Positions 1 to 7,629 of a DNA stretch of 34,416 nucleotides are shown here, in pieces. Origin of the DNA: an uncultured Oscillospiraceae bacterium (lineage in GTDB: Bacteria; Bacillota; Clostridia; Oscillospirales; Acutalibacteraceae); the NCBI GenBank assembly GCA_949295415.1, contig CASFLA010000067.1, positions 1-34,416 on the forward strand, given 5' to 3'. The number at the start of each line of letters is the position of its first letter. The stretch's first letter is position 1. The notes beneath the pieces are model-generated. The model saw only the letters and a program-made list of their open reading frames with translations. It was not told the DNA's origin and made no database searches. Both the position numbers and the translations under genes were made by a program.

Positions 1-330
1 CTTAGTATCAGGGTCGCGGTATAAGCCGATATGACCGATTTTAGCAGCGGGAACAAGTTGAAGCACACCATCAACCATACCCAAACCTGCGCGCAAAATA
101 GGAACAAAAGCAAGAGTTTTACCTGCAATTACCTTTGCATCAGCAATTGCAAGCGGAGTTTCAACCTTAACATCCATCAAAGGAAGGTCTCTTGTTGCCT
201 CATAGCACATTAAGGTTGCAATTTCGCTGATAAGCTCGCGGAACTCTTTGGTTCCTGTATCCTTATTGCGAAGAATTGTAAGCTTGTGCTGAATCAGCGG
301 GTGGTCAAATACGCAAACATTTTTATTCAT
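1..330 (-). CDS. upp: Uracil phosphoribosyltransferase, N-terminal part (cut by window edge)
   Basis: Pyrimidine salvage enzyme that makes UMP from uracil and PRPP in the cytosol. About 110 N-terminal residues are visible; the family is usually near 209, so roughly half, including the C-terminal PRPP-binding motif, lies outside the window. The visible part opens [18 protein letters not shown] and carries the family segment PILRAGLGM. The ATG at 330 is chosen because GGGAG sits about 8 nt upstream and the ATG at 340 is followed at once by a stop. It is the last visible gene of a minus-strand run tsaE-tsaB-rpiB-upp and follows rpiB by 30 nt of AT-rich DNA, so co-transcription is likely. Family assignment is firm; only completeness is unknown. 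Confidence 0.93.
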   Translation of the reverse strand, partial: MNKNVCVFDHPLIQHKLTILRNKDTGTKEFRELISEIATLMCYEATRDLPLMDVKVETPLAIADAKVIAGKTLAFVPILRAGLGMVDGVLQLVPAAKIGHIGLYRDPDTK

Positions 331-360
331 TTTCTTACATCTCCCAAAATTTATTATTTA

Positions 361-822
361 TTATTTATTTTCAATTTCCATTATAGCGTTAACACGGCGC
401 TCATGTCTTCCACCTTCGAAATCGGTTCCTATAAATGAATCAACCATTTCCAAAGCAACGCCCGGACCAATAACTCTGCCGCCTAAGCAAAGAACATTGG
501 CATCATTATGAAGTCTTGTAAACTTAGCGGAAAAGGTTTCCGAGCAGGCAGCGGCGCGGATACCCTTGCACTTATTAGCCGCCATAGACATTCCGATTCC
601 TGTTCCGCAAACTAGAATGCCGAGAACAGTTTGACCGGCAGCTACCGAATTGCAAACTTTTTCTGCAATTTCGGGATAATCAACCGAATCGGAAGTATAA
701 GAACCGAAATCCTTAAACTCAATCCCCTTCTCCTCTAAATGCTTGATAATCTCCTGCTTGAGCCGGAATCCGCCATGGTCAGAACCCAAAGCAATCACAT
801 CGCCTTTTTTATAGTTAGGCAT
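361..822 (-). CDS. rpiB: Ribose 5-phosphate isomerase B
   Basis: Interconverts ribose 5-phosphate and ribulose 5-phosphate in the pentose phosphate pathway (RpiB/LacAB family). At 153 residues it has the normal family length. Visible features are the N-terminal GSDHGGF (Asp15, His16), the catalytic-loop motif VCGTGIGMSMAANK with the base cysteine at Cys72, and RLHNDANVLCLGGR with His105. The ribosome binding site GAAAGGAAG overlaps the last codons of tsaB, whose stop lies only 5 nt upstream, so the two are translationally linked. PRPP made from ribose 5-phosphate is the co-substrate of the following gene, upp, which gives this pairing metabolic sense (inference). An allose-phosphate isomerase role is possible within the family but less likely here. 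Confidence 0.94.
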   Translation of the reverse strand: MPNYKKGDVIALGSDHGGFRLKQEIIKHLEEKGIEFKDFGSYTSDSVDYPEIAEKVCNSVAAGQTVLGILVCGTGIGMSMAANKCKGIRAAACSETFSAKFTRLHNDANVLCLGGRVIGPGVALEMVDSFIGTDFEGGRHERRVNAIMEIENK

Positions 823-827
823 CTATA

Positions 828-1541
828 TTACTTCCTTTCAGAAGCCAATGACTTGGCTTTTAATTCTCTTTCAGCTTGCGGCAAGCGCAAATATATCGGC
901 AAAAGTTCTTCTGACGAAACAGAAGCCTTGCTATTTTCAGCTACTTTATATACACCCGTCGCTCTTTGATATTTAAGATGCACAGGCGTCAGCCTTAAAT
1001 TATCCAATTTATCCTTTGCGGCTTCATAAAAAGTATCCGCTCCATCACCCACTGCAAAAATAGGCAATGAGCCGCGTTCCAGCAAAGCAACCTCTTTTAT
1101 GAGGTCATCCTTTAAAATGGTTCTATCCTCACAAAGACGCTCGATTTTACTGCCTTTCACTTTAAACAAAGCATTATAAAACTGATTGCATCTTGCATCC
1201 ATAACCGCGCAAACTATGCAATCAATAGCTTCCATATTATAAGCCATCGCTTCCAAAACAGAAACAGGTATGCAGGGTTTATTGATAGGCTCTGCAAGAC
1301 CCTTAACTGCGCTGACGCCTATTCTGACACCCGTAAAAGAACCCGGGCCGACCGTTACCGCAAAAGCATCAATATCAATAGGATTAACAGAGCATAACTT
1401 TAAAAGTGAATCTATCATTGGCATCAGAATTTGCGAATGGGTTGTCTTCTGATTCAAAAAATATTCGCCTAATATTTTTCCGTCCTCCGCTAAAGCCGCA
1501 GAAACAGGCGAAGCAGTGCATTCAACCGCCAAAATCTTCAT
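828..1541 (-). CDS. tsaB: tRNA t6A37 biosynthesis protein TsaB
   Basis: Non-catalytic partner of TsaD in the complex that puts threonylcarbamoyl on A37 of ANN-decoding tRNAs. At 237 residues it fits the family. It opens MKILAVECTA with an ASKHA-fold start and carries the signature GPGSFTGVRIG near residue 70. Its ATG shares one base with the TAA stop of tsaE (TAATG), a classic coupled arrangement. RimI and TsaD, which often follow in Firmicutes, are absent here: rpiB comes next. TsaD must be encoded elsewhere if the pathway is complete (inference). Confidence 0.93.
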   Translation of the reverse strand: MKILAVECTASPVSAALAEDGKILGEYFLNQKTTHSQILMPMIDSLLKLCSVNPIDIDAFAVTVGPGSFTGVRIGVSAVKGLAEPINKPCIPVSVLEAMAYNMEAIDCIVCAVMDARCNQFYNALFKVKGSKIERLCEDRTILKDDLIKEVALLERGSLPIFAVGDGADTFYEAAKDKLDNLRLTPVHLKYQRATGVYKVAENSKASVSSEELLPIYLRLPQAERELKAKSLASERK

Positions 1542-1963
1542 TATATATCCTTAACCGTTATAGAACGGTCATTCTCCCCTAAATATTCAATAGTAACCTC
1601 GAGATAATGCTCAGGCAAAGCAGAAGCTATATTCTCGCTCCATTCAATAACCAAAACGCCGCCCGATTCAAGATATTCAAAATATCCGGTTGTATAAAGG
1701 TCTTCCCAACCATCTATACGATACATATCAAAGTGATAAACAGCTTTTCTGCCGCCTTTGTATTCATTAACAATGGCAAAGGTTGGAGAGTTGACATCAC
1801 CCATATATCCCAAGCCCCTGGCAAGACCCGCAGTAAAGCAGGTTTTACCTGCACCCAAATCGCCTTTTAAAGCGACTACGCCGCCGCTCAATTTATCTGC
1901 AAGCTTCTCTGCAACAGCTTCGGTTTCGGCGCGGGAATGCGTTATAAAAACTTCTGCAGCCAT
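1541..1963 (-). CDS. tsaE: tRNA t6A37 biosynthesis ATPase TsaE
   Basis: Small P-loop ATPase that cycles the TsaB-TsaD complex during t6A formation. Its 140 residues are typical. The Walker A motif GDLGAGKT lies near residues 34-41, followed by VNSPTFAIVNEY and YHFDMYRI, which are characteristic of the YjeE/TsaE family. AAGGTG precedes the ATG at 1963. It is the first gene of the minus-strand run; an extended -10 box (TGTTATAAT) lies upstream at 1995-2003. The run is divergent from the RodA-like gene, sharing an intergenic region of about 140 nt. Confidence 0.94.
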   Translation of the reverse strand: MAAEVFITHSRAETEAVAEKLADKLSGGVVALKGDLGAGKTCFTAGLARGLGYMGDVNSPTFAIVNEYKGGRKAVYHFDMYRIDGWEDLYTTGYFEYLESGGVLVIEWSENIASALPEHYLEVTIEYLGENDRSITVKDI

Positions 1964-1994
1964 AAAACACCTTAATTCTACATAATCTATGCCT

Positions 1995-2003
1995 ATTATA
2001 ACA
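1995..2003 (-). promoter_or_regulatory. Extended -10 promoter element for tsaE-tsaB-rpiB-upp
   Basis: Reading leftward, TGTTATAAT forms an extended -10 (TGnTATAAT) about 32 nt before the tsaE start. No good -35 hexamer is visible at 16-18 nt, which is tolerable for an extended -10 promoter. The opposing promoter for the RodA-like gene begins at 2031. Confidence 0.55.
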
Positions 2004-2030
2004 CACTTGTTTTGATATTTAAAGTCTATC

Positions 2031-2059
2031 TTGAACTATTTTTTAAAATGATTTATAAT
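2031..2059 (+). promoter_or_regulatory. SigA-type promoter of the RodA-like gene
   Basis: TTGAAC (2031-2036), 17-nt spacer, TATAAT (2054-2059). Transcription would start near 2066. That is only a few bases before the upstream ATG at 2071, which favours the downstream ATG at 2107 as the true start. Confidence 0.75.
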
Positions 2060-2106
2060 GAAGAAAATAAATGCAATTAACCCTATATTTTGAAAGGTTT
2101 TTAAAT

Positions 2107-3261
2107 ATGAGATTATTTTTCAGGCGCATTGCCGACTATATCCGAGAATGTGATAAGCTTTTATATATTCTCTGCCTTGTTACAACCTCGTTCGGATGTA
2201 TCGCCGTTTTTTCGACAACCTATGCCCAAAAAGGTTTAAATGACTTTATAACCCAGGCTGTTTCAATGGTCTTGGGTATTATTGCCGTTATTTTTATAAG
2301 CACTCTGCATTATAAAAATATCTGCCGCTTCTGGCCTATTGTTGCGGCAGTTGGTTTAATTCCGGTTGGTTTAACCTTTTTTATCGGCCATGCCCCCGGC
2401 GCTACCGATGATAAGGCCTGGCTTACGCTCCCCGGCAATATTTCTTTCCAGCCCTCTGAGCTATTGAAAATTTGTTTTATTTTAACCTTTGCTTACCATT
2501 GCTTTAAAATCGGCGATAAGGTTAAAAAGTTCTGGCATGTTGTTCTTTTATGTATCCATGGTGCCGCTCCCGTTCTTCTTATTCATTTTCAGGGTGATGA
2601 CGGAACCGCTTTGGTTTTCGCCATAATGTTTGTTGGAATGATGTTTGTTGCAGGCGTTCCCATAAGATATTTTATTATCTTGCTTTCTGCTGCTGTAATT
2701 GCTGCACCCTTTGCCTATTTCTTCTTGATGAATGATGACCAGCAAGCGCGAATAAACGCGTTGTTTACAGGTGAAGCGGGAGATTATCTTGGAACCCTTT
2801 ATCAGCAGTATAAGGGCAGAATTGCATTAGCTAACGGAGGATTTTTAGGCCAAGGCCTGTTTAAAGGAACTATGACCCAATCGGGCGGCGTTCCTTACGG
2901 ATACAACGATTTTATCTTCACATGTATCGGCGAAGAATCAGGTCTTCTCGGTTGCTTGTTGGTTTTAGGCTTAATTTCCGCAATCTGTATAAGAATCCTC
3001 AGAATCGGCTTTTTGTCAGACAGTAAAATGGGCCTTATTATTTGCACAGGAGTATTTATGATGCTTCTTTCTCAAACCATTATAAATGTCGGAATGTGCC
3101 TGTGGCTGTTGCCCGTTATCGGTGTTACCCTGCCGCTTTTCAGCGCAGGCGGAACATCCTTGCTGTTTACATACTGCGGTTTCGGTCTGGTTATGAGCGT
3201 TTATATGCGCCGCAAATCAGGAACTGTCTATCTCCGCGATGAAATGTCGAGGTATGGATAA
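2107..3261 (+). CDS. RodA/FtsW/SpoVE-family peptidoglycan glycosyltransferase
   Basis: SEDS-family integral membrane protein that polymerises lipid II into glycan strands with a partner class B penicillin-binding protein. An in-frame ATG exists at 2071, but it has no ribosome binding site and almost abuts the predicted transcription start. GAAAGG lies 9 nt before the ATG at 2107, giving 384 residues. About ten hydrophobic helices are apparent. Family segments include YNDFIFTCIGEESGLLG and the C-terminal LPLFSAGGTSL. It stands alone between a strong promoter and the hairpins at 3351-3425. RodA (elongation) is my preferred reading because a separate FtsW sits in the division cluster at the right end of the window, but RodA and SpoVE cannot be told apart from sequence reading alone. 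Confidence 0.88.
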   Translation: MRLFFRRIADYIRECDKLLYILCLVTTSFGCIAVFSTTYAQKGLNDFITQAVSMVLGIIAVIFISTLHYKNICRFWPIVAAVGLIPVGLTFFIGHAPGATDDKAWLTLPGNISFQPSELLKICFILTFAYHCFKIGDKVKKFWHVVLLCIHGAAPVLLIHFQGDDGTALVFAIMFVGMMFVAGVPIRYFIILLSAAVIAAPFAYFFLMNDDQQARINALFTGEAGDYLGTLYQQYKGRIALANGGFLGQGLFKGTMTQSGGVPYGYNDFIFTCIGEESGLLGCLLVLGLISAICIRILRIGFLSDSKMGLIICTGVFMMLLSQTIINVGMCLWLLPVIGVTLPLFSAGGTSLLFTYCGFGLVMSVYMRRKSGTVYLRDEMSRYG

Positions 3262-3350
3262 AGTAAATTTATCTTTATAAATCAATGTGAGAGTGCAAGG
3301 TGTAAGACAAAGGGATCCTTCTCCTGCCTTGACAAAAACTAAATAATTTT

Positions 3351-3383
3351 AAGGAGGCAAGAGCATAACGCTCTTGCCTCCTT
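3351..3383 (+). other. Perfect 14-bp hairpin in the convergent intergenic region
   Basis: Arms 3351-3364 (AAGGAGGCAAGAGC) and 3370-3383 are perfectly complementary around a 5-nt loop ATAAC. The tail is not a clean T-run, so it is a poor terminator on its own. It lies 9 nt before the second hairpin. The 90 nt upstream contain a GGATCC palindrome and no ORF I can support. Confidence 0.6.
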
Positions 3384-3391
3384 TCAATAGT

Positions 3392-3425
3392 AAAAAGGTT
3401 GCCACAATGTTGTGGCAACCTTTTT
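3392..3425. terminator. Bidirectional intrinsic terminator between the RodA-like gene and the spore cluster
   Basis: A 16-bp perfect inverted repeat (arms 3392-3407 and 3410-3425) with A5 at the left and T5 at the right, so it can end transcripts arriving from either side. Its right arm runs into the stop codon of the 105-residue ORF on the minus strand. Confidence 0.88.
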
Positions 3426-3741
3426 ATTTTATCATTAAGTTTATTCCCTCTTTGATTCCGTTTATTACATAGGAAAAAACTCTCAATAGCCCTGATGAAT
3501 ATTTTAAAAATATTTCCTTTAATTTTTCCGCAACCGAAATTATTGGAAGACTAAACTCTTTGCCAAACAGCGAAAATTTGTCCTTATCAACAATCTCAAA
3601 CAGCTCGCTGTTTCTGTTATAAGCAATTTTTTCGGTATTCTTAAAGGCAATGCCTATAAAATAAAACGCAATAAAGCATAGCGCAATTACGCCGAGAGTT
3701 ACAAGCATAGTCCTAAACATAATTTTATTTTTACTTCCCAA
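3424..3741 (-). CDS. Small single-pass membrane protein of unknown function downstream of spoIIP
   Basis: I do not recognise a family. The product is 105 residues with one hydrophobic helix at about residues 10-32, a short basic cytosolic start, and a mostly hydrophilic remainder ending in amphipathic stretches. The start is a TTG at 3741, only 6 nt after the spoIIP stop, with GAAGG overlapping that stop; an ATG at 3720 in the same frame is the alternative. The tight coupling to spoIIP suggests co-expression during sporulation and perhaps a role at the septal or engulfing membrane, but this rests on context alone. Confidence 0.6.
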   Translation of the reverse strand: MGSKNKIMFRTMLVTLGVIALCFIAFYFIGIAFKNTEKIAYNRNSELFEIVDKDKFSLFGKEFSLPIISVAEKLKEIFLKYSSGLLRVFSYVINGIKEGINLMIK

Positions 3742-3747
3742 TGTCCT

Positions 3748-4827
3748 TCAACCTTCATTTTCCAAAACCTTAACTATTGAATTTCCAACTAATTCGGCAG
3801 AGTATTTTGCTTGCTCAAAGGTATTTGCATCACTGCCGATTTCGATTAAAAATGCGCCTTTTGAAAGGTTTTGATTATATTTTTTGCTTCTTAAAAGCAT
3901 TGCTCTGGCCAGCATCGGATAATCGGTTTCAAACCGGTTTTGCAGTTTTACTGCAAGCTTTAGATTTTCTTTCCAATCGGGATGATCTGTAATACTCCCC
4001 GTTTGGCTACCCATAACAAGCATAACCTGCGCCGCCTCTTTACCGTCTATATTAACAACGGGCGCAACCTTATCCGATTTTCCGCCGGTTATAGAATCTC
4101 TATGAACATCAATTATAACCTTAATTGATGGGTAATCCTTTAAAATTGATTGAATCGTATCTGCTGAACGCGAATAGCTTCCCGAAAAGCCGGGGTGGTC
4201 ATGTATTGTTTTTGAATGAATAACCGCAATACCGTTACTCTCTAATTTTTCTTTTATTATTTCCCCTATTTTAACTATATTTTTCTCGGTATCAGTAGTT
4301 CTCGGCTCATCAAAATCGGTGTAATACTGCTCCTCATTATCCATAAACGCTTCGGTAGCATGGGTATGATATATAAGAACCTGAGGCTCGCCGTTTTTTG
4401 CAATTGAATAATCCAACGAATCATTTAGCAGTGATTTTATATTTATATCGGCTTTTGCGCTGTTAGACATATAAACCTTATCGTAATTAGTATTAGCGTT
4501 ATATGGCGAAAGAGTCTTTTTTATTATGCTTCCTATAACCGTTTCCTTTATTGATACGCTGGCGGGTTTTGCATATATTTCTGATGAGCTTTCTGTTTCT
4601 AAATCGGCTTTTTCTCCAGTAAAAATATCTCCAAGTAAAATATCATCATATATATTTTTTTCGCTGCTCTTATAGTAATTAAACCCATCGGGATATGTTG
4701 CCATAACCGAAAGACAGGCGGTTTTTCCTATAAACGAAGCCGGTTCTAAAACAACAAAGCCACAAACTATTAAAAAGCAGATAAAAAGGCAAAGTAAAAA
4801 CCTGAACGCCGCAGAAAATCGTATCAT
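3748..4827 (-). CDS. spoIIP: Stage II sporulation protein P (SpoIIP), cell wall amidase/endopeptidase
   Basis: Membrane-anchored peptidoglycan hydrolase of the SpoIID-SpoIIM-SpoIIP engulfment machinery, which removes stem peptides at the sporulation septum. The 359 residues begin with one helix (about 8-28), then a variable linker, then the amidase_3-like SpoIIP domain from about residue 148. Probable zinc and catalytic residues are visible: His154 and His156 in YHTHATEA with Glu159, His242 in DVHRDS, and Glu329 in FLIEIGSDANTFEQA. AAAGGG lies 9 nt before the ATG. It follows gpr by 52 nt, the order also seen in Bacillus. I could not identify a convincing SigE-type promoter in the short gap. 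Confidence 0.94.
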   Translation of the reverse strand: MIRFSAAFRFLLCLFICFLIVCGFVVLEPASFIGKTACLSVMATYPDGFNYYKSSEKNIYDDILLGDIFTGEKADLETESSSEIYAKPASVSIKETVIGSIIKKTLSPYNANTNYDKVYMSNSAKADINIKSLLNDSLDYSIAKNGEPQVLIYHTHATEAFMDNEEQYYTDFDEPRTTDTEKNIVKIGEIIKEKLESNGIAVIHSKTIHDHPGFSGSYSRSADTIQSILKDYPSIKVIIDVHRDSITGGKSDKVAPVVNIDGKEAAQVMLVMGSQTGSITDHPDWKENLKLAVKLQNRFETDYPMLARAMLLRSKKYNQNLSKGAFLIEIGSDANTFEQAKYSAELVGNSIVKVLENEG

Positions 4828-4879
4828 CAGTAAAATCCCTTTACAAGTTTTACTAAATAATATGCAAAAACTCTCCTAA

Positions 4880-5722
4880 TTAGACGATAAGTGATAATAA
4901 TTCTCGGTCAACATAAGGCTGCAGACTCCGATTTATAGCGTTGGATAAAACGGTGCTGGCGGTTTCTATTATTCTATCAATTTCCCGAGGCGTTACAATA
5001 TATCTGCATGCATCAGCTTCTATCTCATTGCTTTTTATAAAAAGAGCCGCATTAGCAACGGTTGGAACACCAATGGTTATACACGGAATTCCAAGCGTTT
5101 CATAGCTCAGCTCTGCCCTTTTATTGCCAACACCTGAACCGGGGCAAAGCCCTGTGTTACTTATCTGAACACAGCTTCCCAAGCGCGAAACCTCATTAGC
5201 CGCCAATGCATCAATAAAAATAATCAAATCGGGCTTTACTGAAGCGGAAACGCTTCTTACAATCTCAAATAGCTCAATCCCCGTTTGACCTAAAACACCG
5301 GGAGAAATTGCGGCAACGGGCTTGATTTTACCTAATCCAAACTGTTGTAAGCTCATAGTATCAAGATGTCTTGTTGCAAAGATTTTTGATGACGTTTTCG
5401 GTCCCAACGCATCGGGTGTAACCTCAGTGTTTCCAATGCCGACAACCAAAGTCGTTCTGCTAAGATTCCCAATTAGCTTTGATAAATTTTCAGTTATTAA
5501 ATCGGCGATGTTTTGAAAATCAAAAATATTCTCGTTTCTTTTCGATTCAAAGGAAATATATTCGCCTTTTGGCTTTCCTAATTCCTCGGCTACTTTTTGA
5601 CTTAATATTTTAACAGTTGTAACCTTTATATCTTCAGAAAAATCCTCTGTTTTACTTATTCCGCTACTTTGTTTTGATTTATCCGAGGCAAATTCTATCG
5701 CTAGGTCTGAAAACAAATGCAT
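4880..5722 (-). CDS. gpr: Germination protease GPR (degrades small acid-soluble spore proteins)
   Basis: Aspartic-type protease made as a zymogen in the forespore; it degrades SASPs during germination. Family segments are VVGIGNTEVTPDALGPK, an ISPGVLGQTGIE segment and PDLIIFIDALAA. The putative catalytic aspartates, numbered from the GTG at 5725, are Asp105 and Asp172; their 67-residue spacing is close to that in Bacillus GPR. The protein has 280 residues, clearly shorter than the roughly 370 of Bacillus. GTG at 5725 and ATG at 5722 are adjacent possible starts; I use the ATG. The ribosome binding site is weak. It is divergent from rpsT and followed by spoIIP, which matches conserved gene order and supports the call. 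SigG control is expected from the family, but I see no clear SigG promoter. Confidence 0.92.
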   Translation of the reverse strand: MHLFSDLAIEFASDKSKQSSGISKTEDFSEDIKVTTVKILSQKVAEELGKPKGEYISFESKRNENIFDFQNIADLITENLSKLIGNLSRTTLVVGIGNTEVTPDALGPKTSSKIFATRHLDTMSLQQFGLGKIKPVAAISPGVLGQTGIELFEIVRSVSASVKPDLIIFIDALAANEVSRLGSCVQISNTGLCPGSGVGNKRAELSYETLGIPCITIGVPTVANAALFIKSNEIEADACRYIVTPREIDRIIETASTVLSNAINRSLQPYVDRELLSLIV

Positions 5723-5827
5723 CACCGCCCGATAATAGTTTTAAAATATTATTATCAGTTGCATTTTGCTTTATTCTGCAACAGTTTTTATGAGATTTAA
5801 AATTTAATGCAGTTTTTGAAAAAAGTG

Positions 5828-5856
5828 TTGCATTTTACTTTAAGGAGTGATATTAT
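5828..5856 (+). promoter_or_regulatory. Strong SigA-type promoter of rpsT
   Basis: TTGCAT (5828-5833), 17-nt spacer, TATTAT (5851-5856) preceded by TGA, so it is also an extended -10. Transcription should start near 5863, leaving a leader of about 68 nt before rpsT. The leader contains the octamer TGTGATTT twice (5865-5872 and 5882-5889). Confidence 0.75.
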
Positions 5857-5930
5857 ATACTCGCTGTGATTTGGTGAAAAGTGTGATTTTGTGCCTTTGA
5901 ACCTGCAAAACTACTCAAGGAGGTGGAATT

Positions 5931-6194
5931 ATGCCGAATATTAAATCCGCCAAGAAACGCGTTCTCGTTGCTGAAGCTAACAACATGCGTAATAAAAGCT
6001 ACAACTCTGCACTTAAGACTGTTATCAAGAAGGCTGATGCTGCTATTGCTAACAATGCCGATGATAAAGCAGAGTGCGTAAAAGTTGCTGTTAAGAAGAT
6101 TGACCAGGCTGTAACTAAAGGTATTCTTCATAAGAACAATGCCGCAAGAAAGAAATCTGCCCTCGTAGTTCGTCTTAACAAGACCAATGCCTAA
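5931..6194 (+). CDS. rpsT: 30S ribosomal protein S20
   Basis: Primary 16S rRNA-binding protein of the small subunit. Its 87 residues are normal. It opens MPNIKSAKKRVLVAE, and the C-terminal half carries ILHKNNAARKKSALVVRLN, typical of S20. Lys and Ala dominate the composition and codon use is strongly biased, as expected of a highly expressed gene. A textbook AAGGAGGTGG precedes the ATG. It is monocistronic, with a strong promoter upstream and an intrinsic terminator 20 nt downstream, and is divergent from gpr. Confidence 0.97.
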   Translation: MPNIKSAKKRVLVAEANNMRNKSYNSALKTVIKKADAAIANNADDKAECVKVAVKKIDQAVTKGILHKNNAARKKSALVVRLNKTNA

Positions 6195-6213
6195 ATTTGC
6201 ATGACGAAATAAC

Positions 6214-6243
6214 GGCTGCCGGAAATAATCCGGCAGCCTTTTT
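6214..6243 (+). terminator. Intrinsic terminator of rpsT
   Basis: Stem GGCTGCCGG (6214-6222) pairs with CCGGCAGCC (6230-6238) around a 7-nt loop, followed by TTTTTCG. The opposite strand lacks a T-run, so it should serve only rpsT. Confidence 0.93.
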
Positions 6244-6271
6244 CGTTTTTATATGAAATTTTAAAGTTGAA

Positions 6272-6952
6272 TTATTCTTTTTCTTGCTTTTCTTTTCTCT
6301 TTTTCAAGGATTTTTTAAGCGGAATATCGTTGCGGAAAACTTCTTTCCCATCATAATTATCGAGCAAGGTTTCGAAATTCGCGGTGTCAATATTGTCCTC
6401 CTCGTAACCCTCGGCAGTTTTGTAAAGCTTATAAACAATCGCGTCATACTCTTTGATAACCTTAACTCTATCAACAATTAGGATAATTCCGAGCGCAACG
6501 GCTAAAGCCGCGCAAATAATAGATGGAACGCCGAAAAGCATCCAGAAATTAGTCTGTCCACCGTTTTGCAGGTCATTCTTAACGCTGATGCCATAGAAAA
6601 CGGTAAAGGCGACTATAAGATTAACCAAGCTACAAAATAAGAACAGCGGAATAATCCTTTTTATAAAGCCGATTATCGCAACAATCATTGCAATAACAAC
6701 CAAAATCATGGTAAACATATAGATTCTCTGCTCATCATAAACTGCAGCTCTATCGGCAGTTGATTTATCGGCATATTCACTCATTAAAACAATGTTGCCC
6801 ATTAAAACAACAATGCACATCATAATCGAATATGCTGTTGCAACAAAATAGGAAGCTCTTAATGTTTTAAACAATCCGCCGCCGAAACGGAATATTCCCT
6901 TTTTTCTGACTTTAATGCTTGCAAGCGATAAAATATTACTGTTTCTTTTCAT
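6272..6952 (-). CDS. Four-helix membrane protein of unknown function
   Basis: I do not recognise a family. The 226-residue product has four probable membrane helices (about 34-57, 77-97, 100-121, 137-161), a basic N-terminus, and a charged C-terminal tail of about 65 residues ending KKSLKKRKEKQEKE. Both termini are expected inside. GGAGA precedes the ATG at 6952. It appears to be a single-gene unit with its own promoter at 7015-7043, convergent with rpsT and divergent from trmL. No catalytic motif is visible. Confidence 0.7.
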   Translation of the reverse strand: MKRNSNILSLASIKVRKKGIFRFGGGLFKTLRASYFVATAYSIMMCIVVLMGNIVLMSEYADKSTADRAAVYDEQRIYMFTMILVVIAMIVAIIGFIKRIIPLFLFCSLVNLIVAFTVFYGISVKNDLQNGGQTNFWMLFGVPSIICAALAVALGIILIVDRVKVIKEYDAIVYKLYKTAEGYEEDNIDTANFETLLDNYDGKEVFRNDIPLKKSLKKRKEKQEKE

Positions 6953-6974
6953 AAAATCTCCGTCTTTGGTTCTA

Positions 6975-7003
6975 TTGATTTTAAATTAAAATTTTGTTAT
7001 AAT
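6975..7003 (+). promoter_or_regulatory. Promoter of trmL
   Basis: TTGATT (6975-6980), 17-nt spacer, TATAAT (6998-7003) with TGT before it (extended -10). Predicted start is near 7010, facing the leftward promoter at 7015-7043. Confidence 0.7.
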
Positions 7004-7014
7004 ACCCTTAATTC

Positions 7015-7043
7015 ATACTACCTATCTTGGCTTAATTTGTCAA
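7015..7043 (-). promoter_or_regulatory. Promoter of the four-helix membrane protein gene
   Basis: Reading leftward: TTGACA (7038-7043), 17-nt spacer, TAGTAT (7015-7020). The predicted start near 7008 falls within a few bases of the rightward trmL start, so each promoter lies in the other's transcribed region. Confidence 0.68.
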
Positions 7044-7064
7044 GTAAAAGAAAGAGGTCTATTT

Positions 7065-7565
7065 ATGCCCAAACTCAATATTGTTCTGGTTGAGCCCGAA
7101 ATCCCTCAGAATACGGGCAACATTGCAAGAACCTGCGCCGCAACAGGTGCAAGACTTCATATTGTAAAGCCGATGGGCTTTACAATTGATGACAAAAAAC
7201 TCAAGCGCTCAGGTTTAGATTATTGGCATTTGCTGGATATTACCTATTATGAGAATTTAGATGATTTTTTCTCTAAAAATAAGGGTCAATACGCATTTTT
7301 CACAACCAAGGGCAGAAAAACTCATTCCGATTATATATACGAGGATAACTGCTACCTTTTCTTTGGGAAAGAAACTAAAGGCTTGCCTGAGGAGTTACTG
7401 CTCCGGCATCCCGACGAGTGTGTCAGATTACCTATGATCGGCGAAGCAAGAAGCCTTAACCTATCCAATACCGTTTGCGTTGGCGTTTATGAGGTATTAA
7501 GGCAATGGAACTATCCCGAATTACAGAACGAGGGTCAGCTACATAACTATAAATGGGACGAATAA
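7065..7565 (+). CDS. trmL: tRNA (cytidine/uridine-34 2'-O)-methyltransferase TrmL
   Basis: SPOUT-class enzyme that methylates the wobble ribose of tRNA-Leu using SAM. Its 166 residues match the family. The three SPOUT motifs are visible: an N-terminal NIVLVEPEIPQNTGNIART, FGKETKGLP near residue 105, and the C-terminal knot IGEARSLNLSNTVCVGVYE. GAAAGAGGT lies before the ATG. It is a short single-gene unit upstream of pgk, with no obvious terminator before the pgk promoter region. The YibK/CspR-type lineage is clear; the exact tRNA target is from family knowledge. Confidence 0.93.
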   Translation: MPKLNIVLVEPEIPQNTGNIARTCAATGARLHIVKPMGFTIDDKKLKRSGLDYWHLLDITYYENLDDFFSKNKGQYAFFTTKGRKTHSDYIYEDNCYLFFGKETKGLPEELLLRHPDECVRLPMIGEARSLNLSNTVCVGVYEVLRQWNYPELQNEGQLHNYKWDE

Positions 7566-7629
7566 TTGCCACAGTTTATTTAGAATTACCAAAATATTTA
7601 AAATATTATATCTAATTTAAAATAATATC

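Noticed and set aside
5740..5790. Possible SigG promoter for gpr (GAATA near a GATAATA on the minus strand)
   Set aside because: The spacing is about 15 nt rather than 17-18 and the -10 does not match CATNHTA well, so I do not list it although SigG control is expected from the family.
5865..5889. Octamer TGTGATTT repeated 17 nt apart in the rpsT leader
   Set aside because: A two-copy short repeat can be chance; no stable fold or known S20 leader element is recognisable.
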